Assembly (NCBI GenBank): GCA_015064505.1
Contig: SVSB01000004.1
Span: 19,710-83,709 of the forward strand
Length of the DNA: 64,000 nt
Direction: 5' to 3'
Origin: Oscillospiraceae bacterium
GTDB lineage: Bacteria > Bacillota > Clostridia > Oscillospirales > CAG-272
The notes beneath the pieces are model-generated. The model made no database searches and was not told the origin of the DNA. It saw nothing but the letters and a program-made list of their open reading frames with translations. Both the position numbers and the translations under genes were made by a program. Shown one piece after another: positions 25,197 through 34,899 of this stretch; the first letter of the stretch is position 1, and each line of letters starts with the position of its first letter.

Positions 25197-26003
25197 ATGT
25201 TCAGACCTGTACGGGCAGAAAACGGAGTTGTATTCTACCGAAGCGATATGCTTGGGGAGGTCATACACGGCTTTTCCGCCCGTATAGGCGGAGTATCCCG
25301 ATTGACGCACACCGCCTGCCTCAATCTTGCCTTTGGGCGCGGAGATGAGGATGAAACGGTGTTAAAAAACACGGAGCTGTTTGCTGATGCCGTTGGCTTT
25401 GATGCAAAACGGCTCGTTTCCGTACCCCAGATACATTCCTCAAGGATATTCACCGTTACGGAGGATATGCTCGGAGAGGGAGTCTACAGAAAAGCCACTG
25501 CTGAGGGGGACGGATATATTATTACGGAGCGGGGAATGTTTGCGGCGGTAAAGACCGCAGACTGCGTTCCCGTACTGCTTTACGATCCCGCAGAAAAAAT
25601 ATGCGCCGCCGTTCACGCGGGCTGGCGCGGCACCTTCGCTCTCATTGCCGCAGGGGCAGTGGGGCGAATGAAGGAGCTTGGCTGTAAGGCGGATAATATC
25701 CGCGTTGCCATCGGTCCCGCCATCGTAGGTGCTTGCTACGAGGTTGGCAAAGAGGTGGCGGATGCCGCCATAGGGGCTCTCGGAGAAAAGGCAGAGCACG
25801 TGCTCGTGCGCGGCAGATCGGAGGGAAAATACCTCTGCGATCTGAAAACCGCCAACAGCATCATCCTTTGCAACGCGGGAGTTAAAAAAGAAAATATCGA
25901 CGTTTGCGGCCTTTGCACCCATTGCGAGAGGGAAACCTTCTATTCCCATCGCGCAAGCGGAGGCGTGCGGGGCACTATGATGTCTGTTATAGGTATGAAA
26001 TAA
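25197..26003 (+). CDS. pgeF: Purine nucleoside phosphorylase/laccase-domain protein (YfiH/PgeF family)
   Basis: A 268-residue protein of the copper-oxidase-like DUF152 family. GFSARIGGVS, HSSRIFTVTED, TADCVPVLLYDP, AAVHAGWRGT and IGPAIVGACYEVG hold the conserved His-Cys-His metal set. Family members act as purine nucleoside phosphorylases/adenosine deaminases or edit muropeptides. The ATG at MFRPVRA has TTGAGGTGG upstream; a TTG 18 nt earlier overlaps truB. Its stop codon shares a base with the next ATG. Confidence 0.9.
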   Translation: MFRPVRAENGVVFYRSDMLGEVIHGFSARIGGVSRLTHTACLNLAFGRGDEDETVLKNTELFADAVGFDAKRLVSVPQIHSSRIFTVTEDMLGEGVYRKATAEGDGYIITERGMFAAVKTADCVPVLLYDPAEKICAAVHAGWRGTFALIAAGAVGRMKELGCKADNIRVAIGPAIVGACYEVGKEVADAAIGALGEKAEHVLVRGRSEGKYLCDLKTANSIILCNAGVKKENIDVCGLCTHCERETFYSHRASGGVRGTMMSVIGMK

Positions 26004-26500
26004 TGAAAGAGATCACCTGCTGTTTTACGGGGCATCGGCATATTGCCGCAGAGGATATATCGCCCCTGAAGGAGCTTTTGCGGTGCGAGGTGGAAAAACG
26101 GTACGCATCGGGCAAAAGAGTATTCTGCGCGGGCGGCGCGCTCGGCTTTGATACTCTTGCGGCGGAGGCGGTCCTTGCGCTGAAGGAAAAGCATGGGAAC
26201 GTAAAGCTGCTACTGTTTTTGCCCTATAAGGATCAGGCAAAGGCGTGGTGTGAGGCGGACAGGCTTAAATACGAAAAGATACTTAAAGAGGCGGACGGCG
26301 TAAGCTATGCGTCGTCCGAATACGTTTCCCAGTGTATGTTCACCCGCAACCGTCAGCTTTGCGATGCATCGTCCGTATGTATCGCGTTTCTTGACCGTGC
26401 CTCGGGAGGCACCTTTTACACGGTAAAATACGCCCGTCAGAACGGGCTTGAGATAGTAAATCTTGCAAAGAAGCTCAGAGGTATAGACGATGAAAATTAA
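26003..26500 (+). CDS. SLOG-superfamily protein (DUF1273/YpsA-like)
   Basis: A 165-residue Rossmann-like protein: CCFTGHRHIA at the start, GKRVFCAGGALGFDTLAAEA (nucleotide-binding loop), KLLLFLPYKDQAKAW and MFTRNRQLCDASSVCIAFLD. These match the YpsA-type SLOG group, which is thought to bind nucleotide-derived ligands. The biological role is not settled. The ATG overlaps the preceding TAA, so it is translationally coupled. Confidence 0.85.
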   Translation: MKEITCCFTGHRHIAAEDISPLKELLRCEVEKRYASGKRVFCAGGALGFDTLAAEAVLALKEKHGNVKLLLFLPYKDQAKAWCEADRLKYEKILKEADGVSYASSEYVSQCMFTRNRQLCDASSVCIAFLDRASGGTFYTVKYARQNGLEIVNLAKKLRGIDDEN

Positions 26501-27311
26501 AAGAATGACATTGATATGCTTGATCATTTCCGCCTTTGGCGGTATTGCGGGGGCAATATTCAGAACCGTTGCCCTGCTTAATAATTACGACTCCGCAAGC
26601 GGTCATTTTATGATAGGAGATCCTCAGCCCGTTCTGGGGCTCAGCTGGGCGTTCCCCGTTATCTGCGTGCTTGCTGTTTGCGCTCTGTGCATCGTTTGCC
26701 GCAAGCGTCTTAAAGAAAAAAGAATCATCCACGGCATTGACTATACCGTAGGAGCTTTTGCCGCCGCGATGACGTCGCTTATCGTGTTTTTTGAGTCCGT
26801 TTCCTCTATTGCGGCAGGCTCTGCCTTCAGCCGCGGTCTGGAGATGGGGATTGCGGTTTTTGCCGTTCTCTCCTGCGTTACGGTTCTTGCGGGCGCTCTT
26901 ATTCCCGCTAAGGGAGTCAATCTTTTGCGTGCCGGCGTTTCGCTTACCCCCGCGCTGTTCATTATGCTGCCCGGCTTCAGAGCGTATTTCGATCCCGAGC
27001 TCGTAATGAACTGCCCGAACAAAAACGTTTACATTATTGCCGCGTGCTTTGCCGCACTTTCCGTTATTTCGGAATGCAGATTCAACACCGCTGAGCCAAA
27101 GCCTCTGTGGTTCGTTATCTGCTGCTGCGGTGCCGTAAGCTTCGGTCTCCTTTGCGCTATCCCCGATCTTATCTATCTTGCGGCAAACAAGACGTCTCTG
27201 CTGAGAGGCTGGGGAGCCGATGCTTCCATCTTCGGCTTCGCGGTATTCTCCGCTTTGCGTCTCATATCTGTCAGAAACGGTGCAAAAAGATTAAAGAAGG
27301 CTGACGAGTGA
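26490..27311 (+). CDS. Polytopic membrane protein of unknown function
   Basis: A 273-residue protein with seven or eight predicted membrane helices (e.g. LICLIISAFGGIAGAIF at the start, WAFPVICVLAVCALCIV). It contains no recognised motif. Its start overlaps the SLOG gene by 11 nt and its stop TGA shares a base with the polA ATG, so all three genes are coupled. The function is unknown. Confidence 0.7.
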   Translation: MKIKRMTLICLIISAFGGIAGAIFRTVALLNNYDSASGHFMIGDPQPVLGLSWAFPVICVLAVCALCIVCRKRLKEKRIIHGIDYTVGAFAAAMTSLIVFFESVSSIAAGSAFSRGLEMGIAVFAVLSCVTVLAGALIPAKGVNLLRAGVSLTPALFIMLPGFRAYFDPELVMNCPNKNVYIIAACFAALSVISECRFNTAEPKPLWFVICCCGAVSFGLLCAIPDLIYLAANKTSLLRGWGADASIFGFAVFSALRLISVRNGAKRLKKADE

Positions 27312-29803
27312 TGAAAAAACTGCTTGTTATCGATGCAAACAGCATACTTAACCGTGCCTTTTACGGTATATCTCCTCTTACCTCGCCGTCGGGCATACCC
27401 ACTAACGCAGTGTACGGAATGATAAACACCGTAATGGCACAGCTGGATGCTCTTTCTCCCGATATGTGTGCCGCCGCCTTCGACGTGAAGGCCCCCACCT
27501 TCCGCCATAATATGTACGGCGAGTATAAGGCCGGAAGAAAACCAACGCCACCGGAGCTTCTTGCCCAGTTCCCAATAGCAAAGGACTGCCTTTCCGCCAT
27601 GGGAGTATATGTTGCGGAAAAGGCGGGCTTCGAGGCCGACGATATTCTCGGTACTCTTGCGGCAGAGGCTACGGCAAAGAATGTTCGCGTGTACCTGCTG
27701 ACGGGCGACAGAGACAGCCTGCAGCTTATTGATGAAAACGTTACCGTGCTTCTTTCGGGAAACAAGGAAACGGCGGTAATGACGCCCGAAGCGTTCAAGG
27801 AAAAATACGGTGTGCCCGCAGAAAATTACGTTTACTGCAAGGCGCTGATGGGAGACAGCTCCGATAATATTCCCGGAGTGCCCGGCATCGGTGAAAAGAC
27901 CGCATTCAAGCTTATCGGCGAATACGGCGATCTTGATACGCTTTATAAGGCGCTTCCCGAGGCGGCTATCCCCGCGGGGCAGAAAAACAAGCTTGAGACG
28001 GGAAGGGAGCTTGCCTATCTTTCCCTTGAGCTTGCCACCATAAAAAGAGATGCGGAGCTTGGCTTCGGCATCGCGGAAATCGAAGAGGTAAAGCGCGATA
28101 ACGCACGGCTTGCCTCCATCTTCTCCGAGCTTGGCTTTGCAAAGCTTACGGAGCGCCTTGACGTGAAGTCCGAGCGCCCCGAAAACATTGCGCCCGCTGA
28201 GGCAAAGACAGTTACGGCGGCGGAGCTTTTTGCGGCAACCGAGAAAAAAACGGCGGTCTTTACATTCCTTGAGGACGGCGGTATTGCCGTTGGCTGTGAT
28301 GGGAGCTACTATTTGCTTTCCCCTGAGGAAGCTAAGAACGCAGACGGATTTTTCGGCGGCGGCGTGCAGCTTGTGTGCCACGATCTGAAAAGCTGTTGCC
28401 ACAAGGCGGGAAGGATCGTGCACGGCTGTGTGTTCGATACCATGCTTGCGGATTATCTGCTGGATCCCGGTACCTCGGATCACGGCGTTGACGCGGTATT
28501 TGCAAAGCACCCCGAAAAAGCCGATTGCGTGCTTAAATATTTGGAGCTGCTCCAAAAAAAGCAAAGAGCGCTTCTTGAGGAGAACGGGGAGCTTTCCCTG
28601 CTTTCCGATATAGAGATCCCCGTTGCCGAGATCCTTTACACAATGGAAAAGCACGGCTTCCTCGTGGACGTAGAGGGACTTGAGCGCTTTGGAAATATGC
28701 TTATGCTTCTTGCAAAGGAGCTTGAGGAGCGGATATTTTTCTTGGCGAACAGAGAGTTCAATATAAACTCCCCAAAGCAGCTGGGCACGGTGCTCTTTGA
28801 AGAGATGGGGCTTAAGGCTCCCAAAAAGACCAAAAACGGTTACTCCACTGCGTCGGACGTGCTGAACAAGATTTCGGATCACGAGATAGTTTCTCTGGTT
28901 CTGGAGTACCGCCACGTAACCAAGCTTAATTCCACCTTCGTTGCGGGGCTTGTGAACGCCGCAGACGGTGAGGGCAGGGTTCACTCCACCTTCCACCAGA
29001 GCGTTACCGCCACGGGCAGACTTTCCTCCACGGATCCCAATCTGCAGAATATTCCCATAAGGACGGAGCTTGGAAGGGAGCTGCGCAAGTTCTTTATTCC
29101 GAAGAAAGGCTATCTGCTTGCCGATGCGGACTATTCACAGATCGAGCTTCGCGTGCTTGCCCACGTAAGCGGCGATGAGAATATGCGCAACGCATTCGTA
29201 AACGGCGAGGACATCCACACCTCCACGGCTTCTGCCGTGTTCGGCGTGCCGGAGGAGCTGGTGACCTCCGAGCTTCGCAAGCGGGCAAAGGCAGTGAACT
29301 TCGGTATCGTTTACGGCATAGGAGATTTTTCGCTTGCGGAGGATCTGCATATTTCCCGCAGAGAAGCGAGAGAGTATATAAACAGCTATCTGGAAAGATA
29401 CCCCGGCGTGCACGAATATCTCCGCAGAATTGTGGAGGAGGCCAAAGAAAATGGCTGTGTCAGCACCGTATTCGGCAGGCGCAGAAAGATACCCGAGCTT
29501 CAGTCAAGCAACAAGAATCTGCAGGCGTTCGGCGAGCGCGTGGCAATGAACAGCCCCATTCAGGGAAGTGCCGCAGATATAATAAAGATAGCTATGATAA
29601 ACGTCTATCGCCGTCTTGCAAGGGAGCTGCCCGAGGCAAGACTCGTATTGCAGGTGCACGACGAGCTGCTTGTGGAGGCGCCCGCAGATAAAATAGAAGA
29701 AGCCGCCCGTATACTGAGGGAGGAGATGGCAAATGCAGTAAGCCTTGCCGTGCCTCTGCCCGCAGATTGCGGAACGGGCGAGAATTGGTTCGTTTGCCAT
29801 TGA
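27311..29803 (+). CDS. polA: DNA polymerase I
   Basis: An 830-residue family A polymerase for repair and Okazaki processing. An N-terminal 5'-3' exonuclease (LLVIDANSILNRAFYGI, GFEADDILGTLA, GDSSDNIPGVPGIGEKTA) is followed by a degenerate 3'-5' proofreading-like region (about 295-470). In it, the acidic motif expected near TAVFTFLEDGG is missing. The polymerase domain shows DADYSQIELRVLAHVSGD (about 605), RKRAKAVNFGIVYGIG (about 655) and LQVHDELLVE (about 780). The ATG is preferred over a GTG 3 nt upstream. Confidence 0.97.
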   Translation: MKKLLVIDANSILNRAFYGISPLTSPSGIPTNAVYGMINTVMAQLDALSPDMCAAAFDVKAPTFRHNMYGEYKAGRKPTPPELLAQFPIAKDCLSAMGVYVAEKAGFEADDILGTLAAEATAKNVRVYLLTGDRDSLQLIDENVTVLLSGNKETAVMTPEAFKEKYGVPAENYVYCKALMGDSSDNIPGVPGIGEKTAFKLIGEYGDLDTLYKALPEAAIPAGQKNKLETGRELAYLSLELATIKRDAELGFGIAEIEEVKRDNARLASIFSELGFAKLTERLDVKSERPENIAPAEAKTVTAAELFAATEKKTAVFTFLEDGGIAVGCDGSYYLLSPEEAKNADGFFGGGVQLVCHDLKSCCHKAGRIVHGCVFDTMLADYLLDPGTSDHGVDAVFAKHPEKADCVLKYLELLQKKQRALLEENGELSLLSDIEIPVAEILYTMEKHGFLVDVEGLERFGNMLMLLAKELEERIFFLANREFNINSPKQLGTVLFEEMGLKAPKKTKNGYSTASDVLNKISDHEIVSLVLEYRHVTKLNSTFVAGLVNAADGEGRVHSTFHQSVTATGRLSSTDPNLQNIPIRTELGRELRKFFIPKKGYLLADADYSQIELRVLAHVSGDENMRNAFVNGEDIHTSTASAVFGVPEELVTSELRKRAKAVNFGIVYGIGDFSLAEDLHISRREAREYINSYLERYPGVHEYLRRIVEEAKENGCVSTVFGRRRKIPELQSSNKNLQAFGERVAMNSPIQGSAADIIKIAMINVYRRLARELPEARLVLQVHDELLVEAPADKIEEAARILREEMANAVSLAVPLPADCGTGENWFVCH

Positions 29804-29810
29804 GGTGAGT

Positions 29811-30407
29811 ATGGGAAAGATATTAAAAACGGTTCTTGTTACGGGAATATTCCTTTTCTGCGGAATGTTCATTCTTCGCATCGGTCTTTCGGATTACTAT
29901 CCTGCCGCCGCCAAGGAAGTGCTTGTAAACGACGCGCTCAGCGCGGCGTATTCCGAGGACGGCAGTGCTCCGCAGGCGTTTACTCAGGATCCCGTAACGC
30001 CCTACGATAACAAGGACAGGGCGCATTTCTTCTTTAAATTCCTTGTGGTGGTGCCCGAGGCAAAGCAGCTTCAGCTTACTCTCAGGTATAACGACAGCAC
30101 CCTTGAGGATATACAGAACGATCTTAAGCTTGATAAGCTGCCTGAGGGCGACGACGAGGGCTTTTCCTTCTATCTCCGTGATGCAAACGGAAAGCTTTAT
30201 CCCCTTTCCGACGCATCCTACGAGCATTTTATGATATATAACTACCGCCGTCTGGTGTTTGATAACGTGGATACCACCGCAACGGGAATGCTTTATCTGG
30301 ACGTTTACTTCGGAGAAGCAGACCCCGAAACGGACGTGCCCTACGGCAGTATGCTTATATTCGTACCCGAAAAATCAGTTAAAAATTACGAGCTTCCCGT
30401 TAAATAA
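29811..30407 (+). CDS. Membrane-anchored hypothetical protein
   Basis: A 198-residue protein with an N-terminal membrane segment (TVLVTGIFLFCGMFILRIG) and a beta-rich extracytoplasmic part (KQLQLTLRYNDSTLEDIQND). It starts 7 nt after polA with GAGGTGAGT as ribosome site and is presumably co-transcribed. The family is not recognised. Confidence 0.65.
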   Translation: MGKILKTVLVTGIFLFCGMFILRIGLSDYYPAAAKEVLVNDALSAAYSEDGSAPQAFTQDPVTPYDNKDRAHFFFKFLVVVPEAKQLQLTLRYNDSTLEDIQNDLKLDKLPEGDDEGFSFYLRDANGKLYPLSDASYEHFMIYNYRRLVFDNVDTTATGMLYLDVYFGEADPETDVPYGSMLIFVPEKSVKNYELPVK

Positions 30408-30428
30408 GGAGCTGAAAAGAGGAACGTT

Positions 30429-31625
30429 ATGAATTACAATTTTTCCGATAAGATCAAAAGTCTTAAACCCTCTGCAATAAGAGAGATGTTCAAATCTCTC
30501 GTGGACCCGGAGGTCATCTCCTTCGCCGCGGGAAATCCTGCGCCCGAGTCCTTCCCCGTGGAGGAGCTTGCGCGCCTTTCTGCCGATATTTATAAGAACA
30601 GCGCGGTTCCTGCCCTGCAGTACAGCATGACCGAGGGCTACGCGCCTCTCCGTGCCGCTATCACAAAGCGCCAGGGCGAGCGCTTCGGCGTTGTTTCGGA
30701 GGACGACGATACCCTCGTCGTCAGCGGCGGTAATCAGGGAATCGAGCTTGCCGCAAAGATCTTCACAAACGAGGGCGACGTTGTTATCTGCGAGGAGCCT
30801 ACCTTTATCGGCGCTCTGAACGCATTCCGATCCTGCGGTGCCCGTACCGTCGGCGTAAAGCTTCACGACGACGGCATAGATCCCGATGAGCTTGATAAGA
30901 CCCTCACCGCAACTCCCAACGCAAAGATGATATATCTTATCCCAACCTTCCACAACCCCTGCGGCACGTCTACTTCTCTTGAAAAGAGAAAGGCTATCCT
31001 TGAGGTGGCAAAGAAGCACGGCGTTGTGATCTTTGAGGACAACCCCTACGGAGAGCTTCGCTTTGAGGGCGAGGATATTCCCACGCTGAAGTCTCTTGAT
31101 AAGGACGGCATAGTTATTTATTGCTCCTCCTTCTCAAAGATCCTTTCCGCAGGTATGCGCGTTGGCTTCGTTATTACAAATAAGGAAATAATCGCAAAGA
31201 TGACCGTTGCAAAGCAGAGCGAGGACGTACACACCAATATCTTCTTCCAGATGCTGTGCTATAAGTATATGACCGAGTGTGATCTTGACGCCCACATTGA
31301 AAAGATACGCGGCATTTATAAGCACAAGACTTCCCTTATGCTTTCCGCGCTTGACGCAAATATGCCCGATTGCATCAGTTACACACGTCCCCAGGGCGGT
31401 CTGTTCATCTGGTGCCGTCTGCCTGAGGGAGTAACTGATTGCTCCGATTACATAAAGGCCTGCATGGCAAATAAGGTTGCGGTGGTTCCCGGTTCCACCT
31501 TCAACTGCGATCCCTCCAAGCCTTCAAACGGGTTCCGCCTTAATTACTCCACCCCCTCCGACGAGCAGATAATTCTGGGCGTTGAGCGCATATCAAAGGC
31601 GGCAAAAGAAATGTTCTGCCGCTGA
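30429..31625 (+). CDS. PLP-dependent class I/II aminotransferase (2-aminoadipate-type)
   Basis: A 398-residue fold-type I aminotransferase. VISFAAGNPAPESFPVEEL, QYSMTEGYAPLRAAITKR, SGGNQGIELAAKIF, EEPTFIGALNAF, IPTFHNPCGT, FEDNPYGELRF and the PLP lysine in CSSFSKILSAGMRVGF are present. The pattern matches the MocR/LysN-like subgroup that accepts 2-aminoadipate, kynurenine or branched-chain and aromatic amino acids. The regulatory HTH of MocR proteins is absent. The true substrate is undetermined; adjacency to trpS is suggestive but weak. Confidence 0.9.
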   Translation: MNYNFSDKIKSLKPSAIREMFKSLVDPEVISFAAGNPAPESFPVEELARLSADIYKNSAVPALQYSMTEGYAPLRAAITKRQGERFGVVSEDDDTLVVSGGNQGIELAAKIFTNEGDVVICEEPTFIGALNAFRSCGARTVGVKLHDDGIDPDELDKTLTATPNAKMIYLIPTFHNPCGTSTSLEKRKAILEVAKKHGVVIFEDNPYGELRFEGEDIPTLKSLDKDGIVIYCSSFSKILSAGMRVGFVITNKEIIAKMTVAKQSEDVHTNIFFQMLCYKYMTECDLDAHIEKIRGIYKHKTSLMLSALDANMPDCISYTRPQGGLFIWCRLPEGVTDCSDYIKACMANKVAVVPGSTFNCDPSKPSNGFRLNYSTPSDEQIILGVERISKAAKEMFCR

Positions 31626-31640
31626 GGAAAGGAAACTGAA

Positions 31641-32663
31641 ATGAACGAAGTAATGACAAACGAAGTAAAAAAGAAGATAGTATATTCGGGCGTACAGCCC
31701 TCCGGTAATCTTACTATCGGAAACTACCTTGGAGCCATCAAAAACTTTTCCGCCTTTTCAGAGGATTACGAGTGCTATTACTGCGTGGTGGATCTGCATT
31801 CCGTTACGGTGCGTCAGGTGCCTGCGGAGCTGAGAAAGCGTACCTACGAGGGACTTGCCGTTTATATGGCTTGCGGACTTGATCCCCAAAAGAATACCCT
31901 TTACGTGCAGAGCCACGTGCACGAGCACGCAGAGCTTTCGTGGCTTCTTGGCTGTAACACTATGTTCGGCGAGCTTTCCCGCATGACGCAGTTCAAGGAT
32001 AAGAGCCGCAAGCACGCAGAGAATATAAACGCGGGACTTTTCACCTACCCCGTGCTGATGGCGGCGGATATACTTCTTTATCAGACCGATATAGTGCCCA
32101 TAGGAAGCGATCAGAAGCAGCATCTTGAGCTTGCAAGAGATATTGCCGTGCGTTTCAACACCACCTACAGCGAGACCTTCAAGGTGCCCGAGCCCTATAT
32201 GCCCAAGAGCGGTGCAAGGATAATGTCCCTTGCGGAGCCCACCCAGAAGATGTCCAAATCCGATCCCAACGCAAACGCGATCGTATACATCCTTGATAAG
32301 AAGGACGATATCATCCGCAAGTTCCGCCGTGCGGTAACGGACAGCGGAAGCGAGATCGTGATGGGCGAGGGCAAGGACGGTATCAACAATCTTATCACTA
32401 TTTACAGCGTGCTTTCCGGCAAGACCTGCGAGGAGGTGGAGAGAGAATTCGCAGGGAAGGGATACGGAGACTTCAAGACCGCAGTGGGAGAGCTTTGTGC
32501 TGACGTGCTTCGCCCGGTGCAGGAGGAATACGCACGTCTTATAGCGGATAAAAAGTATCTGGAAGAGGTAATGAAGCTGGGCGCAGAGAGAGCGTCCTAC
32601 GCCGCAAGAAGGACTCTTTCCAAGGTTAAGCGCAAGATGGGCTTTACCGATATTCCCAGATAA
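31641..32663 (+). CDS. trpS: Tryptophanyl-tRNA synthetase
   Basis: A 340-residue class I synthetase. The HIGH-type signature is in GVQPSGNLTIGNYLGAI, LMAADILLYQTDIVPIGSDQ forms part of the active site, and the KMSKS loop is in EPTQKMSKSDPNAN. The length is typical. The ATG has GAGGAAAGGAAAC upstream; an internal ATG four codons on is an alternative. Confidence 0.96.
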   Translation: MNEVMTNEVKKKIVYSGVQPSGNLTIGNYLGAIKNFSAFSEDYECYYCVVDLHSVTVRQVPAELRKRTYEGLAVYMACGLDPQKNTLYVQSHVHEHAELSWLLGCNTMFGELSRMTQFKDKSRKHAENINAGLFTYPVLMAADILLYQTDIVPIGSDQKQHLELARDIAVRFNTTYSETFKVPEPYMPKSGARIMSLAEPTQKMSKSDPNANAIVYILDKKDDIIRKFRRAVTDSGSEIVMGEGKDGINNLITIYSVLSGKTCEEVEREFAGKGYGDFKTAVGELCADVLRPVQEEYARLIADKKYLEEVMKLGAERASYAARRTLSKVKRKMGFTDIPR

Positions 32664-32674
32664 TGGAGGACGCA

Positions 32675-33766
32675 ATGATAAGCACCGAATGGATATATGC
32701 TATAGTGTCTGTGCTCTGCGCGGCACTGCTTGCATTCTCATCCACCCCTGCCGTAAGGGTGCTGGCGTTTAAGATAAACGCCATAGACCGCGCCAAGGAC
32801 GGCAGAAGAATGCATAAGGAGCCCATTCCCCGCATTGGCGGACTTGCAATGTTTTTCGGCTTTTTTGTGTCGACTCTCGTATTTTGCGATATAACGAGAG
32901 ATCTCGTTGCCGTATGGACCGGCGGATTCGTACTGGTTCTTCTCGGCATAGTAGACGATATTTATTCTCTTAAGCCCTGGATGAAGGCGATAGTGCAGTT
33001 TGCCGTTGCCTTTATTCCCATATCCCAGGGAATACAGATAAGCTTTCTTCACCTTTTCGGCAAGACGGTTCTTCTTGGCGGGTGGAGCATACCCGTCACC
33101 GTTTTGTGGATCGTGTTCGTTACCAACGCCGTTAACCTTATCGACGGACTCGACGGACTTGCCTGCGGAGTTTCCACCATTTGCGCAATTTCTCTCACGG
33201 TGGTAATGCTTCTGGGCGGCAACGCTTATTACGCACTTCTTACGGCTATTCTTGCGGGTAGCTGTGCGGGATTTTTGCCCTTTAACTCTAACCCTGCAAA
33301 GATAATCATGGGCGATACGGGCGCGCTCTTCCTCGGCTACACCCTTTCCGTGCTTTCCGTTGGCGGCGTATTTAAAATGGATGCGGTGCTTGCGTTCCTT
33401 ATTCCCTTGGCCATCTTCGGTCTGCCATTGTTTGACACGGTATTTGCCATCGTGCGCCGAGTTGCCCATGGAAAAAGCCCCTTTGCGGCGGACAGAGGAC
33501 ATTTGCACCACAGGCTGATAGATATGGGCTTCGGTCATAAGCAGAGCGTAAGGATACTTTATTCCATCAGCGGAACTCTCGGCATTGCGGCGGTGCTCCT
33601 TATGGAGTCCTCCTTCGTTCCTGCCATCTGCCTCGTTACCGCGGCGCTGGGTCTTTATATCGCGCTGTACTTCATTATGAAGAACAGCGAGCTGAGAAAG
33701 CTGACGGGTCTTGAGAATATTGACCCTCATCCCGATGATATTCAGTCTCCGGACGACGGTAAATGA
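32675..33766 (+). CDS. UDP-GlcNAc/MurNAc-1-phosphate transferase (TagO/WecA family)
   Basis: A 363-residue polytopic enzyme that moves a sugar phosphate to undecaprenyl phosphate, the first step of teichoic acid or O-polysaccharide synthesis. ILLGIVDDIYSLKPWMK-type loop, NAVNLIDGLDGLACGVS, IIMGDTGALFLGYTLS and the DRGHLHHRLIDMG histidine motif are diagnostic and favour WecA/TagO over MraY. The ATG at MISTEWIY is chosen because GGAGGAC sits 5 nt before it; the ATG 12 nt upstream would lie on the ribosome site. Confidence 0.92.
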   Translation: MISTEWIYAIVSVLCAALLAFSSTPAVRVLAFKINAIDRAKDGRRMHKEPIPRIGGLAMFFGFFVSTLVFCDITRDLVAVWTGGFVLVLLGIVDDIYSLKPWMKAIVQFAVAFIPISQGIQISFLHLFGKTVLLGGWSIPVTVLWIVFVTNAVNLIDGLDGLACGVSTICAISLTVVMLLGGNAYYALLTAILAGSCAGFLPFNSNPAKIIMGDTGALFLGYTLSVLSVGGVFKMDAVLAFLIPLAIFGLPLFDTVFAIVRRVAHGKSPFAADRGHLHHRLIDMGFGHKQSVRILYSISGTLGIAAVLLMESSFVPAICLVTAALGLYIALYFIMKNSELRKLTGLENIDPHPDDIQSPDDGK

Positions 33767-33801
33767 GCTTATAAACAAAAATAAAAAAACAGGAGGAAGA
33801 A

Positions 33802-34605
33802 ATGAATCGGGATAAACGACATAACGATATACTTTCCGTGCTGCTGCTTGCGGTGGTGCTGGTGGCACTTCTTTCTCTTGCACTTTTCGGTCTGCACAAG
33901 GCGGGCATAGTCAATTGGTTTAAGCAGGAGCAGACTGCTGAACAGCCCGACGACGGACAGGCTATTGCAAACCTGCTTGAGAGCCTTGCAGAGCGGGAGA
34001 AAAACGGTGAACTGACCTACGTTACCCTTGATTCTTCCATAATCAAGGCTGTGCTTGCAACGGGCGGTGCAGGTAATCAGTATCTGCACGAGTACACCAT
34101 AACCTACGGCAACAGAGATACCCCGTCCATTTCCTGCAGCGTGCTGCGCCTTGATAACGATTTCCATCTTTTGGAGTTCAAGGACGGCAGACTTATGCGC
34201 GAGGTGCTCTGCGTTGACAGGATAGCGCAGGTATTTGACAGCCGCGTGGGAAGGAGCGAAGTCCTGACGGGTGTGCCTGCCGAATATTTTGAGCAGAATA
34301 CGGGAAGTGTCAGCGCCATTGACCTTATAAATCTTATTATCAATTTCAAAACGGGAACCCCCGTAAGCTGGAAGCTTGGCACCGTGCAGGATTGCATAGT
34401 TGAGGCTCTTCGCGAGGAGAGCGTCAATATGGCGCGTATCACCCTCGATTACGGAGATCACAAGGATATATATATGCTTGATATAGACAGCAGAGCGCTG
34501 TATTCCTACGAGAGCTATTCGGGCGACGTGCGTATGGTGCGTATGCAGACCACCAATTTTACTTATAAAATAGAAGGAATGGAGCTTCGCTCTGTCCTTG
34601 AATAA
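33802..34605 (+). CDS. Membrane-anchored extracytoplasmic hypothetical protein
   Basis: A 267-residue protein with one N-terminal membrane helix (ILSVLLLAVVLVALLSLALF) and a long extracytoplasmic domain beginning with an acidic Gln/Glu linker. CAGGAGGAAGAA precedes the ATG. It stands between the sugar-phosphate transferase and the ACT gene with short gaps. The family is not recognised; an envelope-related role is only a guess from its neighbour. Confidence 0.65.
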   Translation: MNRDKRHNDILSVLLLAVVLVALLSLALFGLHKAGIVNWFKQEQTAEQPDDGQAIANLLESLAEREKNGELTYVTLDSSIIKAVLATGGAGNQYLHEYTITYGNRDTPSISCSVLRLDNDFHLLEFKDGRLMREVLCVDRIAQVFDSRVGRSEVLTGVPAEYFEQNTGSVSAIDLINLIINFKTGTPVSWKLGTVQDCIVEALREESVNMARITLDYGDHKDIYMLDIDSRALYSYESYSGDVRMVRMQTTNFTYKIEGMELRSVLE

Positions 34606-34620
34606 CAAAGGAGAACAAAA

Positions 34621-34890
34621 ATGAAAGCAGTTGTATCGGTTATAGGTAAGGACAGCATCGGTATCATTGCCGCAGTAAGCGGTGAATGCGCCGATTTCGG
34701 AGTTAATATCATTGAGATAACCCAAAGCGTTCTTGACGAATACTTTGCAATGATAATGATAGTAGACATTTCAAAGATAAATCGCCCCTTCTCCGAGTTC
34801 GTTGACGCTATGTCGGAGCTGGGCAAAAAGAGCAATCTTGAGATCCGCGCAATGCACGAGGATATCTTTGACGCAATGCACAGAATATGA
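34621..34890 (+). CDS. ACT-domain protein (UPF0237 family)
   Basis: An 89-residue ACT domain: AVVSVIGKDSIGIIAAVSGE, then VNIIEITQSVLDEYFAMIMIVDI. Members are small amino-acid-sensing regulators and are almost always paired with a UPF0210 gene, as here (9-nt gap). The ligand is unknown. Confidence 0.92.
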   Translation: MKAVVSVIGKDSIGIIAAVSGECADFGVNIIEITQSVLDEYFAMIMIVDISKINRPFSEFVDAMSELGKKSNLEIRAMHEDIFDAMHRI

Positions 34891-34899
34891 GGACGAAAA

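Noticed and set aside
27173-28996. Long open frame (607 codons) antisense to polA and its upstream gene
   Set aside because: The + strand carries full DNA polymerase I motifs; the antisense product is low-quality and basic with no recognisable domain.
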